Of a DNA stretch of 64,000 nt, positions 1 to 9,900 are shown one piece after another. The notes below the pieces were generated by a model. That model was given only the letters and a program-made list of their open reading frames with translations. It was not told the DNA's origin and did not search any database. This DNA comes from JBASEY01 sp049652745. Lineage in GTDB: Bacteria > CSSED10-310. The first letter of the stretch is position 1, and each line of letters begins with the position of its first letter. A program made the position numbers and the translations under genes. The stretch is taken from contig JBASEY010000052.1 in NCBI GenBank assembly GCA_049652745.1, positions 1 through 64,000 of the forward strand, written 5' to 3'.

Positions 1-15
1 GCGATTTGTAATCTG

Positions 16-125
16 TAACTCATTGATTTTACAGTGTTTCATTTTGTAGTGCCAAGAGTTTTTTGTGCCTTGTTATCTAATTGATTCTAAATACTTTTTA
101 TAAAATCACTGTAAAAGATGAGTTA
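16..125. repeat. Imperfect long inverted repeat
   Basis: The arm at 16-36 (TAACTCAT, then TTTTACAGTG) is matched in inverse by CACTGTAAAA plus ATGAGTTA at 107-125. That is 18 paired bases with a small bulge, around a loop of about 70 AT-rich bases. It lies just beyond the stop of the minus-strand gene that ends at 155, so it could be a 3' structure of that transcript or the ends of a small inserted element. No gene is seen in 1-154. Confidence 0.5.
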
Positions 126-154
126 AACAGTGATCTTCTGCGCAATGAGTGCCG

Positions 155-2287
155 TCAACACAGCCGATCACGCGTCAGAAAAGTGATCAAATAAAACACC
201 AGGCCGACAAGAGACAAAGCGTTTATCCCAACGACAAATGACAAACTGCTGAACAGGCCTCCAAGAACAGTCCCCATCATATTCGACCCGAACGCGGTAT
301 TGAGTTCTCGGCATTTGCTGAAACTTATGGAAAAGATCAGGCCGGCCGTTAAAAGCGGCAAACACAGAATGATGCCGCCCAACATCCCGCGAATGAAGGG
401 TGAAAAACTCATGAACAAATGTAACGGCGTAATATATGAGATGAGTATCAATAAAAATAAAATCGGAAAAATGGGAAACGTCTTGCGAATATCGAAAATT
501 GCAATACAGGCATTGGCTATCAGCGCCATGATTAAAATGATCGATATAATAATACTGTTGACTATCCAGGTATTGCCGAAAAGCAGCGATATCTTCGATA
601 TATTTTGAACTTCTATCAACAAAAAACCAGCCCCTAAAAAGAAAAAATGTGCGTTAAAAGATGGCTTTACCGGAAGAATGACTTTCAGTATCAAAAAACT
701 CAAAAACAGAAGAATACTCGTGATGATCAAATAGGATACCGGTATTCGATGGTTTCTTAAATATAAGTAAGGCCAGTCATCGGTCGATGGCGGAGTATCA
801 TCTGATTGATCGATAAATTCCTCCGCTTTCCGGCGATCCGCTAAAACCGCTTTAAACTCCAAGTCGCTGATTTCACTAAACCGTTTCTGCATGGCTGCCG
901 GACTGCCGCTCAAATAGAACATCCCTTCCCTCCAAAACGTGTATGGAGGGTGCCCAAAGGCAGCGGTCATGTTTTTATATAATCTTTCCGCCGTAAAAGG
1001 CTGTTCCGTCCAAAACCGCATCGAAACGATTCCGTCCGGCTTCAACAACGCTTTGGCATCCTCGAACGATTCGATTGTATAGACGTAGTCGTCCAAACGG
1101 ATATTGGTATAACCCGATCCGACCGTATGTGCATCCAGCAGCGAAAAACAGATCAGATCGTACAAGCGATCCGTGTTTTTCAAAAAGGTTCGAGCATCGT
1201 TCACGATCACGTCGACTCGTGGATCACCTTCATAGGGTTTGTTCGGATGATAGCGACGGCCGATTTCGACGATTTGAGGGTCTATTTCCACCGCATCGAT
1301 ATGTTTGGCGCCTATTTGCAAAGCGGCAGCGACATCATTGCCGCAACCGGCGCCAAGAACCAAAACGTCGTCTATCGCGCCGGCAAAATGAAACGGAATG
1401 GAATATCGATTGTATTTACCGTGAAACTTCGGATAAATGGATAAGTTCTCCAAAAACTGTATGTGAGCTTGGTTAGCTGTCAGATTATACCCGTAATGAG
1501 CCTGGCGGCCCGTTTGGCCGGCAGTCGGAAGAACGTTGTTGTTTTCATCTATATCGAGATAAATCGGAGTCAAGGTCAGCTTTTGGTAGGGAGACCACCA
1601 GATTTTGCCTTCAGGAGGATGTGTAGGCCAGACAAATACCAATGCGATCGCCGATGCTAAAACAGGAAGAAACATTCCCCGTTTTTCCTGATAGGCGAAA
1701 AATAAAAGAAGGACAAGGCTGATGACGAACCAGATAAAAGGATTGGCGCCCAAATAACAGATAAATGTATATGTCCATATACCCAGAAGGCTGCCCACAA
1801 TGTTGATGGAATACGCCCAAAGCGGCCTTCGATGATTTTCCAGAGCTTTCCCTAATACGACTCCTATGGCGATAAACATGAAAACCAGCAGCACAAACAG
1901 CAAACCCACCACTAGAAAATGACGTATCGCTTCCAAAATCGGAATGGTTTTTTCGGTCGTCTGAACTATATGATAGTCATGGAACAGACCTAAAATTTCA
2001 CTGCCGCTTTCGAACAGGCGAAGATAGCCGGTAAATATGGCAAAAGCGCCTAATAAAAGTATTGTCAGCGAAACCGGCGTATTCAGTTTTGGATACGAAA
2101 CACCGATGCCGAAACCGAAAAAACAGGCTATGAGCACGAAATTTTGGAAATATGAAAAAATCCGTATTTCCGTCGATAACCATCGAATACACATCAATTC
2201 AATAAATAAAAGTGTAAAACTGACAATAAACAGGCGAGCATCACTGCCAGAATCCGATTTTTTCAATCCGCTGTCCAGTCGTTCCAT
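155..2287 (-). CDS. Membrane-embedded spermidine synthase-like protein
   Basis: A protein of 710 residues. The middle third carries a Rossmann nucleotide-binding core of the spermidine synthase/class I methyltransferase type: VLVLGAGCGNDVAAAL, then an acidic strand end (VEIDPQIVEIG) and a later NDARTFL. It is flanked by a block of hydrophobic helices at the N terminus and another at the C terminus. This matches the large family of bacterial spermidine-synthase-like proteins with membrane domains on one or both sides, whose substrates are mostly unknown. Aminopropyl transfer should not be assumed. An in-frame TTG lies upstream at 2332, but ATG at 2287 is preceded at once by AAAGGAGATGAG, a near-perfect Shine-Dalgarno sequence, so I chose it. 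The gene stands alone and is divergent from the next gene. Confidence 0.8.
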   Translation of the reverse strand: MERLDSGLKKSDSGSDARLFIVSFTLLFIELMCIRWLSTEIRIFSYFQNFVLIACFFGFGIGVSYPKLNTPVSLTILLLGAFAIFTGYLRLFESGSEILGLFHDYHIVQTTEKTIPILEAIRHFLVVGLLFVLLVFMFIAIGVVLGKALENHRRPLWAYSINIVGSLLGIWTYTFICYLGANPFIWFVISLVLLLFFAYQEKRGMFLPVLASAIALVFVWPTHPPEGKIWWSPYQKLTLTPIYLDIDENNNVLPTAGQTGRQAHYGYNLTANQAHIQFLENLSIYPKFHGKYNRYSIPFHFAGAIDDVLVLGAGCGNDVAAALQIGAKHIDAVEIDPQIVEIGRRYHPNKPYEGDPRVDVIVNDARTFLKNTDRLYDLICFSLLDAHTVGSGYTNIRLDDYVYTIESFEDAKALLKPDGIVSMRFWTEQPFTAERLYKNMTAAFGHPPYTFWREGMFYLSGSPAAMQKRFSEISDLEFKAVLADRRKAEEFIDQSDDTPPSTDDWPYLYLRNHRIPVSYLIITSILLFLSFLILKVILPVKPSFNAHFFFLGAGFLLIEVQNISKISLLFGNTWIVNSIIISIILIMALIANACIAIFDIRKTFPIFPILFLLILISYITPLHLFMSFSPFIRGMLGGIILCLPLLTAGLIFSISFSKCRELNTAFGSNMMGTVLGGLFSSLSFVVGINALSLVGLVFYLITFLTRDRLC

Positions 2288-2628
2288 CTCATCTCCTTTG
2301 CCGGCCCCCGGATTTTCATCCATTGAGCTCAATTACATTACCAGCTTTTCTGCCGAAAGACCAAGCTGTTCAGCGCGAAATACTCCGGAAAGCTCAACGC
2401 ATCCATCGACATAAAAATTGACAGGAAAAATTTTTCCGACAAAAAAAGTGTATGTGCAAAGACTTTATACCGACAACCTGAATAAAAAATGGAATTTAAA
2501 AAGGTTGTCTCTGAAATGCCGTCACTATTGTCTGGTTAAAAACACACATTCCAATATATAATAGAGAAATAACAAGGGGATATTCGATCAACGAAGATCG
2601 ATCCTCGAAAAGGTAACAGGAGGTTTAT
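2288..2628. other. Divergent intergenic region with promoter-like elements
   Basis: 341 bases between divergent genes with no coding potential that I trust. A perfect TATAAT at 2557-2562 lies about 65 bases before the plus-strand start and could be its -10 box, but the matching -35 region (GGTTAA) is poor. A perfect 14-base palindrome, GGAAAAATTTTTCC, sits at 2424-2437 directly after a TTGACA (2418-2423); no good -10 lies at the proper distance, so its use as an operator or promoter is a guess. Confidence 0.35.
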
Positions 2629-3372
2629 ATGGAAAACAACAAGACCAAGAAGGGACTGGGGCCGTTGGCATGGGTGGGTATCGGATGTGGAATCATTGTT
2701 CTGATCATTATCATTGTAACTGTTGCAGGAGGCTTGTTTATTGCCGGTAAAGTAAAGGATACCGCCGATGACTTTAAAAAGAACCCTGAACTGGCAGCCG
2801 CTCGTCTGATTGTCAAAACGAATCCGGATCTCGAAGAAGTGGCTTATGACGAAAAGAAAGGAACCATTACCTTTCGAAACAAAGATACAGACGAAACCAT
2901 CACCGCGTCGTTTGCGGATATCAAAGATGGAAAATTCTCTATTCAAGGCAAAGGCGGCGAGTCCGTCGTTTTCGAATCCAGCGAAGAGGATGAAGGGCAT
3001 TCCATGAAGATTACGACGGGCGAAGGAAGCTATGAAATAGCTGCAGGCGACACGGGCAGAAAAGCGCCTGATTGGATTCCCTTACCGGATAATCCCGCGT
3101 TGGAAGATTACTACAGCATGAAAAGTGACAATAATGAAAGTGGTTCTTTTTCCTTCAACAGTGAACGCAGCATGAAAGAGATCGTCGAGTTTTACAAGCA
3201 GGCCTTCGAGGCGAACGGATATCAGACCTCTACATATTCGGTTTCCGATGACGAAAATGAAGGGGCCGGCGTTGTCGGTGACAACGAAGATCAAAATCTG
3301 AATATAAAGGTGGCAATCGAAGAAAAAGATGGTCATCGTTATGTAAGCATAATCTACACGAGAAATTTGTAA
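2629..3372 (+). CDS. Membrane-anchored exported protein of unknown function
   Basis: A protein of 247 residues with one strong hydrophobic helix at about residues 14-40, followed by a polar, acidic extracytoplasmic part. The first half of the exported part (about 45-140) contains short beta-rich repeats. The second half begins with WIPLPDNP and includes IVEFYKQAFEANGY, the pattern of small bacterial domains that open with a P-x-P motif and carry an FYK helix followed by beta strands. The exported protein at 6017-6439 has the same kind of domain. The start is clear: AGGAGG lies 7 bases upstream of ATG. The gene appears monocistronic. No function can be assigned; a bacterial envelope protein held by an N-terminal anchor is the best description. 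Confidence 0.75.
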   Translation: MENNKTKKGLGPLAWVGIGCGIIVLIIIIVTVAGGLFIAGKVKDTADDFKKNPELAAARLIVKTNPDLEEVAYDEKKGTITFRNKDTDETITASFADIKDGKFSIQGKGGESVVFESSEEDEGHSMKITTGEGSYEIAAGDTGRKAPDWIPLPDNPALEDYYSMKSDNNESGSFSFNSERSMKEIVEFYKQAFEANGYQTSTYSVSDDENEGAGVVGDNEDQNLNIKVAIEEKDGHRYVSIIYTRNL

Positions 3373-3490
3373 CCGTTCAGCATGTCCCGCAGAAACAACG
3401 ACTTTCTTGGTGTCTCTTGACATCCACGGGTATTTATGCTTTTTACCGTTCGAAAAGCAACGGTTTTGAAAACCATTACCCGGATACCAG

Positions 3491-5908
3491 ATGATGAAAT
3501 TGTTCAACACCACTTTAGCAAAAAATGATTTATCGCGATTTCGCGATGCGAACGATGCGCTTCGGTTATTAAAATCATTGGGATACGAGCTTCAGCCGGA
3601 ACACGACGAATTGTTGTCTTCAAACCATGTTCGTGCATGGAGCTCCGCAGGAAAATCCCAGCTTCGCTGCTTTTTTCTTGAAATGCAGGTTGTTACCGGG
3701 AAATCTCTATATCCGATTTTTTCGATGTGCAGCGAAAAAAATCCGCTGAATTTAATCTGGATTACATCTGATTATCGGTACGTATTCGTCGCCGCTGTGA
3801 AACGAACGCTTCCCTTAAATTCCATATCGGAAAACGCTTCGATAATTCCTTCTACATTAATTCGACGTCTGGACATTCAAAATCTTACCGATCATGACCA
3901 CGTTTTTCTCGAAGAACTCACCCGAACACAGGAATCGGATCAAGCTCAATTCGTGAAAATTCACCATGCCTTCAACCGAATCATGCACACGAACAAAGCC
4001 GATACCCTGAATGGCAGGCATGATGCTACATCCGATGACTCAACGACGGATAGTTTTTATCATCTGCGCCGGACGCTTCAAACACATAAAGATAGCGCAT
4101 ATTCAGGATCTTGGAATGAAAAATGCAAACATTTGATTCTTCCCACCCTCAAATATTTAGGCTATTCCTCGCTTCCTTTTGACCAGCCGAACCATTCTGG
4201 CGGCACCTCGTCGGCGTTCCTGTTGTTCGACACAAGCTTTGAAACACCCCATCTAAAACCTATTGCCTGTTGTGTTTGCAAGGACCCCTTGTTGGAAGAC
4301 GATTGCCTCGGGTGGAGTGCCGAAAATGTCCCGGACATCATCTCATCACAATTCCCTGACGAGCATTCATTCGATTTGACTGATTGCCGAAAGCTCATTG
4401 TCACTGACGGCAGAATATGGGCCGTTCGGGAATTAAACAAACCCAATAGCGCCGGGCCGTATTTTGACCTGTATCGTCTCTTGCAGCTCGATTACAACAA
4501 AAGTTCACCGTCACTGAGCGATTTCCAAGATTTTCAGAACCGGTTCGCTCCAAAAACTACAGTTTCGACAAATGCAGAAATACCGGCCGCATCTAAGAGC
4601 GTTTCTTCAACGGACACAACGACCTTGATAAACTCCGCCAACGAGTTGTTCAGGCCATTTGTTCAACACGAAGCAGATTCTTTGACGAAAGCTCGATCAC
4701 TTTTATTTGGCATCTTTCACTTACTCTTTTTCGAATTATCTGGAAGGATCAGCCCCACGGACGATCTCCGTTGGAACATCCCGGATTTTCACCGGATTGC
4801 TTTCTCCCAAATGCTTCTGAAACCTGAAAAAACTGCCGAATGGATAAAAAACCATCTGATCGCATACCTGAATATGGATTTATCCGGAAATATCTGTGCG
4901 GGGACGTTTTCCGGACAAACACCGCCATTACAGAACTATATCCGCTCATTAGATCCTAAAAACCTGCTTGATTGCGTCGCTCAAGCAGGAAATCTATGGA
5001 TGAAATTTTTCGGTGATTTTCAATTTGTCCATCGTGATTCTTCCGAACTCTTCATTCAATTTCTTGAATCCGTATTTGCGCCTGACGCTGACACAAAAAT
5101 TTCGGATTTCGATGCAACAAAATTGAAACACAAAATTTCGATGGGACTGGATATTGTCCTGAAAACACCGATGTCTTTACCGGATCAAAACGATCCTGAC
5201 GATTCGCGTCGAAACAGGAAAGAAATTGAGCAGGTTTTGTTGTTTTACGTTTTCGATTCAAACCCTCATTTTGGATATCGTCTGATTCAGGTCTTGAATT
5301 TGTTTATCACCACTTTCAAGAAATCCTTGGAGGACAAGCATCGTCAAGCGCTTTCCGATATTCTTCAGAGCATTCGCTCGACGCTGATACAAGATTCGCA
5401 TGAGCATGGACTTTTTTTGGACCATCGAACGTTGACCGATGCCAGGCTTTTACGGCTCAAATGTATTCAACAATGCCTTTACGGCGCACTCGGTTCGGAT
5501 TTTTCTCAGATGGCGCCCGCCGTTCTTTTCTCAACCACCGGCTTGGACAATATACGCTTTCCCTGGATAGCCCATCATTTCCATCAAGACATCGATTATA
5601 CCATTGAAAGGCTCGAAGGCGGCGCTTCGTCCCGGCCGCCCCCCGTTGACTCACTGACAGGGCTGATCACAGCCGCTCGCTGGTTCACTTCCTGTGAACA
5701 GGATTTTCAGGTTTGCGGTCCCGACTTCGAATTCACTCATCGCCTTTATAACGAATTGAAAAAAAAGATCGGTGAAATTTTCCGTCGACATGGCGCCGAT
5801 TATAAAATGCCCGTAGAACAGGCTTTTCCGTGGCTTTTTTATACCAAGCTATCCGCTGAGGCTGGGTATAAAAAACCGGGAACAGGTTTTGACACCGTTC
5901 TTATGTAG
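3491..5908 (+). CDS. Degenerate Eco57I/PglX-type DNA methylase-like protein
   Basis: A protein of 805 residues in one open frame. Residues 1-150 resemble the N-terminal domain of type IIG/Eco57I-like restriction-methylase proteins (FLEMQV, then LIWITSDYRYVFVAAV, then FLEELTRT). A second block near 300-330 (IVTDGRIWAVRE, then YFDLYRLLQLD) matches their usual LTNGRxW segment. The place where motif I (DPAxGSGHFL) belongs reads VFDSNPHFGYRL at about 587-598, so the glycine-rich SAM loop is lost. The downstream CLYG landmark (662-665) is kept. The protein stops at GFDTVLM, exactly where family members continue into the catalytic NPPY. It should therefore not methylate DNA. No restriction partner is nearby. 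The Shine-Dalgarno site is weak; ATG-ATG at 3491 and 3494 are both possible starts. Whether this is a retained pseudoenzyme or a decaying gene is not known, but 805 codons without a frameshift favour retention. Confidence 0.65.
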   Translation: MMKLFNTTLAKNDLSRFRDANDALRLLKSLGYELQPEHDELLSSNHVRAWSSAGKSQLRCFFLEMQVVTGKSLYPIFSMCSEKNPLNLIWITSDYRYVFVAAVKRTLPLNSISENASIIPSTLIRRLDIQNLTDHDHVFLEELTRTQESDQAQFVKIHHAFNRIMHTNKADTLNGRHDATSDDSTTDSFYHLRRTLQTHKDSAYSGSWNEKCKHLILPTLKYLGYSSLPFDQPNHSGGTSSAFLLFDTSFETPHLKPIACCVCKDPLLEDDCLGWSAENVPDIISSQFPDEHSFDLTDCRKLIVTDGRIWAVRELNKPNSAGPYFDLYRLLQLDYNKSSPSLSDFQDFQNRFAPKTTVSTNAEIPAASKSVSSTDTTTLINSANELFRPFVQHEADSLTKARSLLFGIFHLLFFELSGRISPTDDLRWNIPDFHRIAFSQMLLKPEKTAEWIKNHLIAYLNMDLSGNICAGTFSGQTPPLQNYIRSLDPKNLLDCVAQAGNLWMKFFGDFQFVHRDSSELFIQFLESVFAPDADTKISDFDATKLKHKISMGLDIVLKTPMSLPDQNDPDDSRRNRKEIEQVLLFYVFDSNPHFGYRLIQVLNLFITTFKKSLEDKHRQALSDILQSIRSTLIQDSHEHGLFLDHRTLTDARLLRLKCIQQCLYGALGSDFSQMAPAVLFSTTGLDNIRFPWIAHHFHQDIDYTIERLEGGASSRPPPVDSLTGLITAARWFTSCEQDFQVCGPDFEFTHRLYNELKKKIGEIFRRHGADYKMPVEQAFPWLFYTKLSAEAGYKKPGTGFDTVLM

Positions 5909-6016
5909 CCCCAAAAATGCGACAAGCCGGATCTTTATGCGTAAAAGCATGGAGTTACTCCATCGCCGACTTCGGCCTGGCGCAAACGCCGGTATCCGCG
6001 ATATCCGCCTGACGTC

Positions 6017-6439
6017 CTATTTCTTTTCAGTGACCACGATAACCGTGACGTCCCGAACATCCTCACCGATAAATGGATGTTGAACCTTTACCCATAATTT
6101 AGAGCCGGCAAGGTCTTCTGCACCGTCAAAGATGAAATAGGCTTCCCACAAATCATATTTTCCGTACTTCTTCGGTTCGCCGGATGTGCCGGATGCCATC
6201 GGCATGGTGTATTCTTTCCCAATACCTTTATAGAAGGCTGCCACACTGGAGAAAGAATCCGAAGTCGTGTAAATCGTGGATTGCACGTCTGTCATTTTCG
6301 CGGCCTTCGCCGCTTCGAGAGATTCTTGAGTTGCCTGCTCATCCACCTTGGCGCCAGGGTATGGCTTGAATTCGGCGGCGGAAGCCATTACTGAAAACAA
6401 ACACGCCACGACAATCAGAATTAGGGAATTTTTCGTCAT
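6017..6439 (-). CDS. Small secreted protein with FYK-type domain
   Basis: A protein of 140 residues with a clear signal peptide (MTKNSLILIVVACLFSVMASA, cleaved near residue 21). The mature part begins FKPYPGAK and contains TTSDSFSSVAAFYKGIGKEY followed by beta strands ending in VTVIVV. This is the same layout as the C-terminal half of the protein at 2629-3372. Upstream in-frame ATG codons exist up to 6559, but ATG at 6439 has AAGGAGG six bases before it and begins the signal peptide, so the longer form is rejected. The gene is convergent with the degenerate methylase gene and divergent from the tricorn gene. Its function is unknown; it is probably periplasmic. Confidence 0.75.
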   Translation of the reverse strand: MTKNSLILIVVACLFSVMASAAEFKPYPGAKVDEQATQESLEAAKAAKMTDVQSTIYTTSDSFSSVAAFYKGIGKEYTMPMASGTSGEPKKYGKYDLWEAYFIFDGAEDLAGSKLWVKVQHPFIGEDVRDVTVIVVTEKK

Positions 6440-6992
6440 TTTCTCCTCCTTATCGCTGTATCTATTCCACCCTGCGGGTTTGGTCTGTCTTTCCCATCTA
6501 CCTATTGATGCAACTGGGATTAGAGCCAACATCGGGTTTTCCATCAATCTCTTCTTCAATTTCGCTCACTTGTCCTTTGAAGATTGTAAAATTACATAAA
6601 AATGTCCTACCGGCACGGTGGCTTTGTCAATACCCGATTCGCTTTTTATTTTGCACCGCGCCGGCGCGATTTTTTCTCCGAGGCTTGCCGACCATGTCCA
6701 ATAGGCGCCTAAGCGACCTGTCTGCGAACGAACACACACGAACCAGCCGCGCGGCTTCTGTTCGTGAACACTCGTGAAATTTTCAGGCCGCTTGACGGGC
6801 TTGGCGAGAATAGGGCGTCGGCTTCGATCAACCGCCTTTTTCTCTTGATTAGTGATATCCAGGCGTAATAAGAGTCTGATGATGATCTGAAAATGATCAT
6901 GGTATGTTTGAAAAAAACAGTAGATTATGTCTGTAAAATTAATGCCGTTACTTGTAGTTGATTGAACCTTTTTTATGACAGGAGACGAAAAT
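6440..6992. other. Intergenic region without a supported gene
   Basis: 553 bases between divergent genes. A 161-codon minus-strand open frame covers most of it, but it has no good ribosome site and its translation looks like non-coding sequence. A self-complementary CGCGCCGGCGCG (6657-6668) is followed by six T residues, a weak terminator-like element. The stretch 6715-6790 is rich in TTCGTG/CACGAA words, suggesting old repeat sequence. The tricorn start is served by CAGGAG at 6979-6984. Confidence 0.4.
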
Positions 6993-9900
6993 ATGAAACG
7001 TTTAATCTGGACGATCAACTCTCTTATTTTTCTGTCTTTTATTCCGATCAAACCTATTCAAGCCCAGAATCACTCGATAAAAGGCGTTTCGGGGCTGGCT
7101 ATATCCCCTGATGCTCAAACACTTGCATTCAGTTACCAGGGTGATATCTGGACTGTTCCTGTCGATGGGGGCTTGGCTCGCCGCCTGACCGTCCACCCGG
7201 CGGATGATCGAATGCCCGTCTTCAGCCCCGATGGTCGTTACCTGGCGTTCAGCTCGAGCAGATACGGGAATATGGATGTTTTCATCATGGAAAGTTTTGG
7301 GGGGGAGCCTCGTCGCCTGACATACCATTCCGCGAACGACCTGGTGACACAGTTTGCCCCTTCCGGTGATTTCATTCTTTTCAATTCCTACAGAGATTTT
7401 CAGGAATACGTGACCTGGAAGGTTTCCATTGCCGGAAATGAACCTGAAATACTGTGCCCCGCCGAATCCGTTCATGGAAAAATGTCTCCCGATGAAGCCC
7501 TGTTTTTGTTTCAAAGAGGTGGTTCAGAACGGTATAGAAAGGGTTACCGAGGTCCTGGCGCCGCAAGCATCTGGCTGATGAATCTCCCAACTCGTGAAAC
7601 CAGCCGTATTTTATCTGCTTCCTGGAATATCTTCAGCCCGGAATGGTTCCCGGACGGCAGCGCCATCGCGTGTATATCCGAGGAAAACGACAAACAGAAC
7701 ATCCTCAAATACTTCCTCGATACACAAGAAACTAAAACAATCGTTTCTCTGCCCGAGGGCATTGTGTCCGACATGGTGATTTCGCCGGATGCAAAACGAA
7801 TCTATTTCTGTTTGGATGCTGAAATACACTATGTCGATGAAGATGGAACCGTGCACCCGGTTCCTATTCGGGCGCCGGCCGATCGAATGACCCCTGCCGA
7901 GGAATATCTTGATTTTTCAACCTGTAATAATTTTGTCGTTTCACCGGACAATAAACAGATCGTTCTGGAATATCGGGGAGACCTGTTTGCCATTGCCCCT
8001 GAAGGAGGTAAAACACAGGCGTTGACGAAGAGCCCCTGGCGTGAGAGCAATCCCTGCTGGCACCCCAAAGAAAATGCTTTGTATTATTTGAGTGATCGAA
8101 ATCGAAAAAGCCAGGTTTATCGTTTGGTTCCGGATGACGGGGATACTGAATTATTTCATAAAGCCCGTTTTTTCAAAGAGACATTGGTATTTGAAGAGGA
8201 TGCGCCTATACGGTTCTTTGAAATTTCGCCGGACGGCAAATCTCTTGTTTATTCTTGTGCCGACGGAAAGTTAGCGCATCGTGAAATCAGTGGATCCAAA
8301 CCGACTCTTTTATTGACGGGTAAAGAGGTTTACAGTTTGGATTTTTCGGCGGACAGCCGTTGGATCACCTACGTTCGTGAATTTGGAGGGCTTCATTACG
8401 AAACATATCTGTTGAACCTAGAAACCCTCCAAGAACACCAAGTCTCTTTTTTATACGGTTACGACAACGACGCTCGATTCAGTGAGGATGGAAAACAGTT
8501 GCTGGTCGTTTCGATCGATTTTGACAGCAGCCATATTTATGCTGTTTGGCTAAGCAAGCTAGACCATGAAAAGTATGGGGACGACGATGAGGGGAGCGCT
8601 GCCGAGGCTTGGGATGAAGACGATGAGGATGAAGACGAATCCATCGGAAAGTTACTGAAGAAGTCCAAGACGGGCGGCGGCAAATCCCCGAAAAAGCTTG
8701 ACGCGCCGCCTATAGAACCAACAACGGTCATCGATCTGGATGCTATACATGAGCGTTTCAGACGTTTGGTCAATTGGATGTCCAACACAGAGTCCCCGTT
8801 GCTGTCGGCAGATGGAAAATCCTTATTTTTCGTATCGAACGCAATGGGGAAAAACCAGTTGTTTACAATGACCATCAAAGGCAACTATGCAGAAAACCCC
8901 AAAGTTTTGGCAGATATCAATCCCAAAAAATATATCGAATCCAAAGACGGCAAGTCGCTTTATTACATGGCGGATTCCACTTTGGGCAAACTCGACATCG
9001 CTACCGGGGGTATCGCTCCAATACCGATAAAAGGCCGGATGCACCTGGATCGAGTCGGAGAATTTTTACAGATGTACAATGAAGCCTGGTCGGCGATTAA
9101 ATATGGCTTTTATGATCCTCAACTCCATGGCGCAGACTGGGATGCCGCTTACCGGAAATATCTTCCCTCAATAGAACAGGCTCGGACAGCATGGGAATTC
9201 AATGATGTGATAGAACGTCTCATCGGTGAACTGAATGCATCGCATTTGGGTATTTGGGGCGGCTCGGACCCTGGTCCTCCCCCAATTGAGACGGGGCGTC
9301 TCGGCTTGAGGTTGGGTCCTTATAGCGACGGACTGGGATATGTCGTCAAGGAGGTTCTTCCAGACACGCCGGCAAACAGAGAAGAATCTAAAATTCTTCC
9401 GGGGGAATATCTTTACGCTATCAACAGAGAGGTTCTGAGCCCGTCAGAACCGATGGCGCAGTATCTGAACGATACGGTTGGCAGGCTGATCGAGCTGGAA
9501 ATTGTCACTTCCGGCGCCAAGCCGAAACATCGCAAACTTTCATTGAAACCCCTGGATTTCTGGGATTATGAATCTGCCGGATATAAATGCTGGATTACGA
9601 AGAATCAGGAAATGGTCGATACGTTGTCCAATGGGCGTATTGGTTATGTGCACATTCGAGAAATGGGCCGCAGAAGCCTGGAAAAATTCAGAAACGATGT
9701 TTTTGGAATACATTGGAAAAAAGATGCGTTGATCATCGATGTCAGAGGAAACCCCGGCGGGTATATTCACAATGAACTGCTCAAGCATCTTACCGGCAAG
9801 CGTTTTGGAATATCGATTCCCAGGCTGGGCGAGCCGGAAGAGCATCCCAATTATGTCTGGCGCAAGCCCAGCGTCGTCGTCATCGATGAAAAGAGTTTTT

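Noticed and set aside
3417..3445. TTGACA upstream of the degenerate methylase gene as a promoter
   Set aside because: The sequence at the proper distance, TTTTTA, is a poor -10.
3491..5908. An active restriction-modification enzyme
   Set aside because: The glycine-rich SAM loop and NPPY are both absent and there are no partner genes.
6657..6675. CGCGCCGGCGCG plus T run as a true terminator
   Set aside because: The stem would be only four pairs with a four-base loop, and no plus-strand gene ends just before it.
6566..7051. A 161-codon minus-strand gene in the spacer before the tricorn gene
   Set aside because: No ribosome site, no recognisable domain, and it overlaps the tricorn start.
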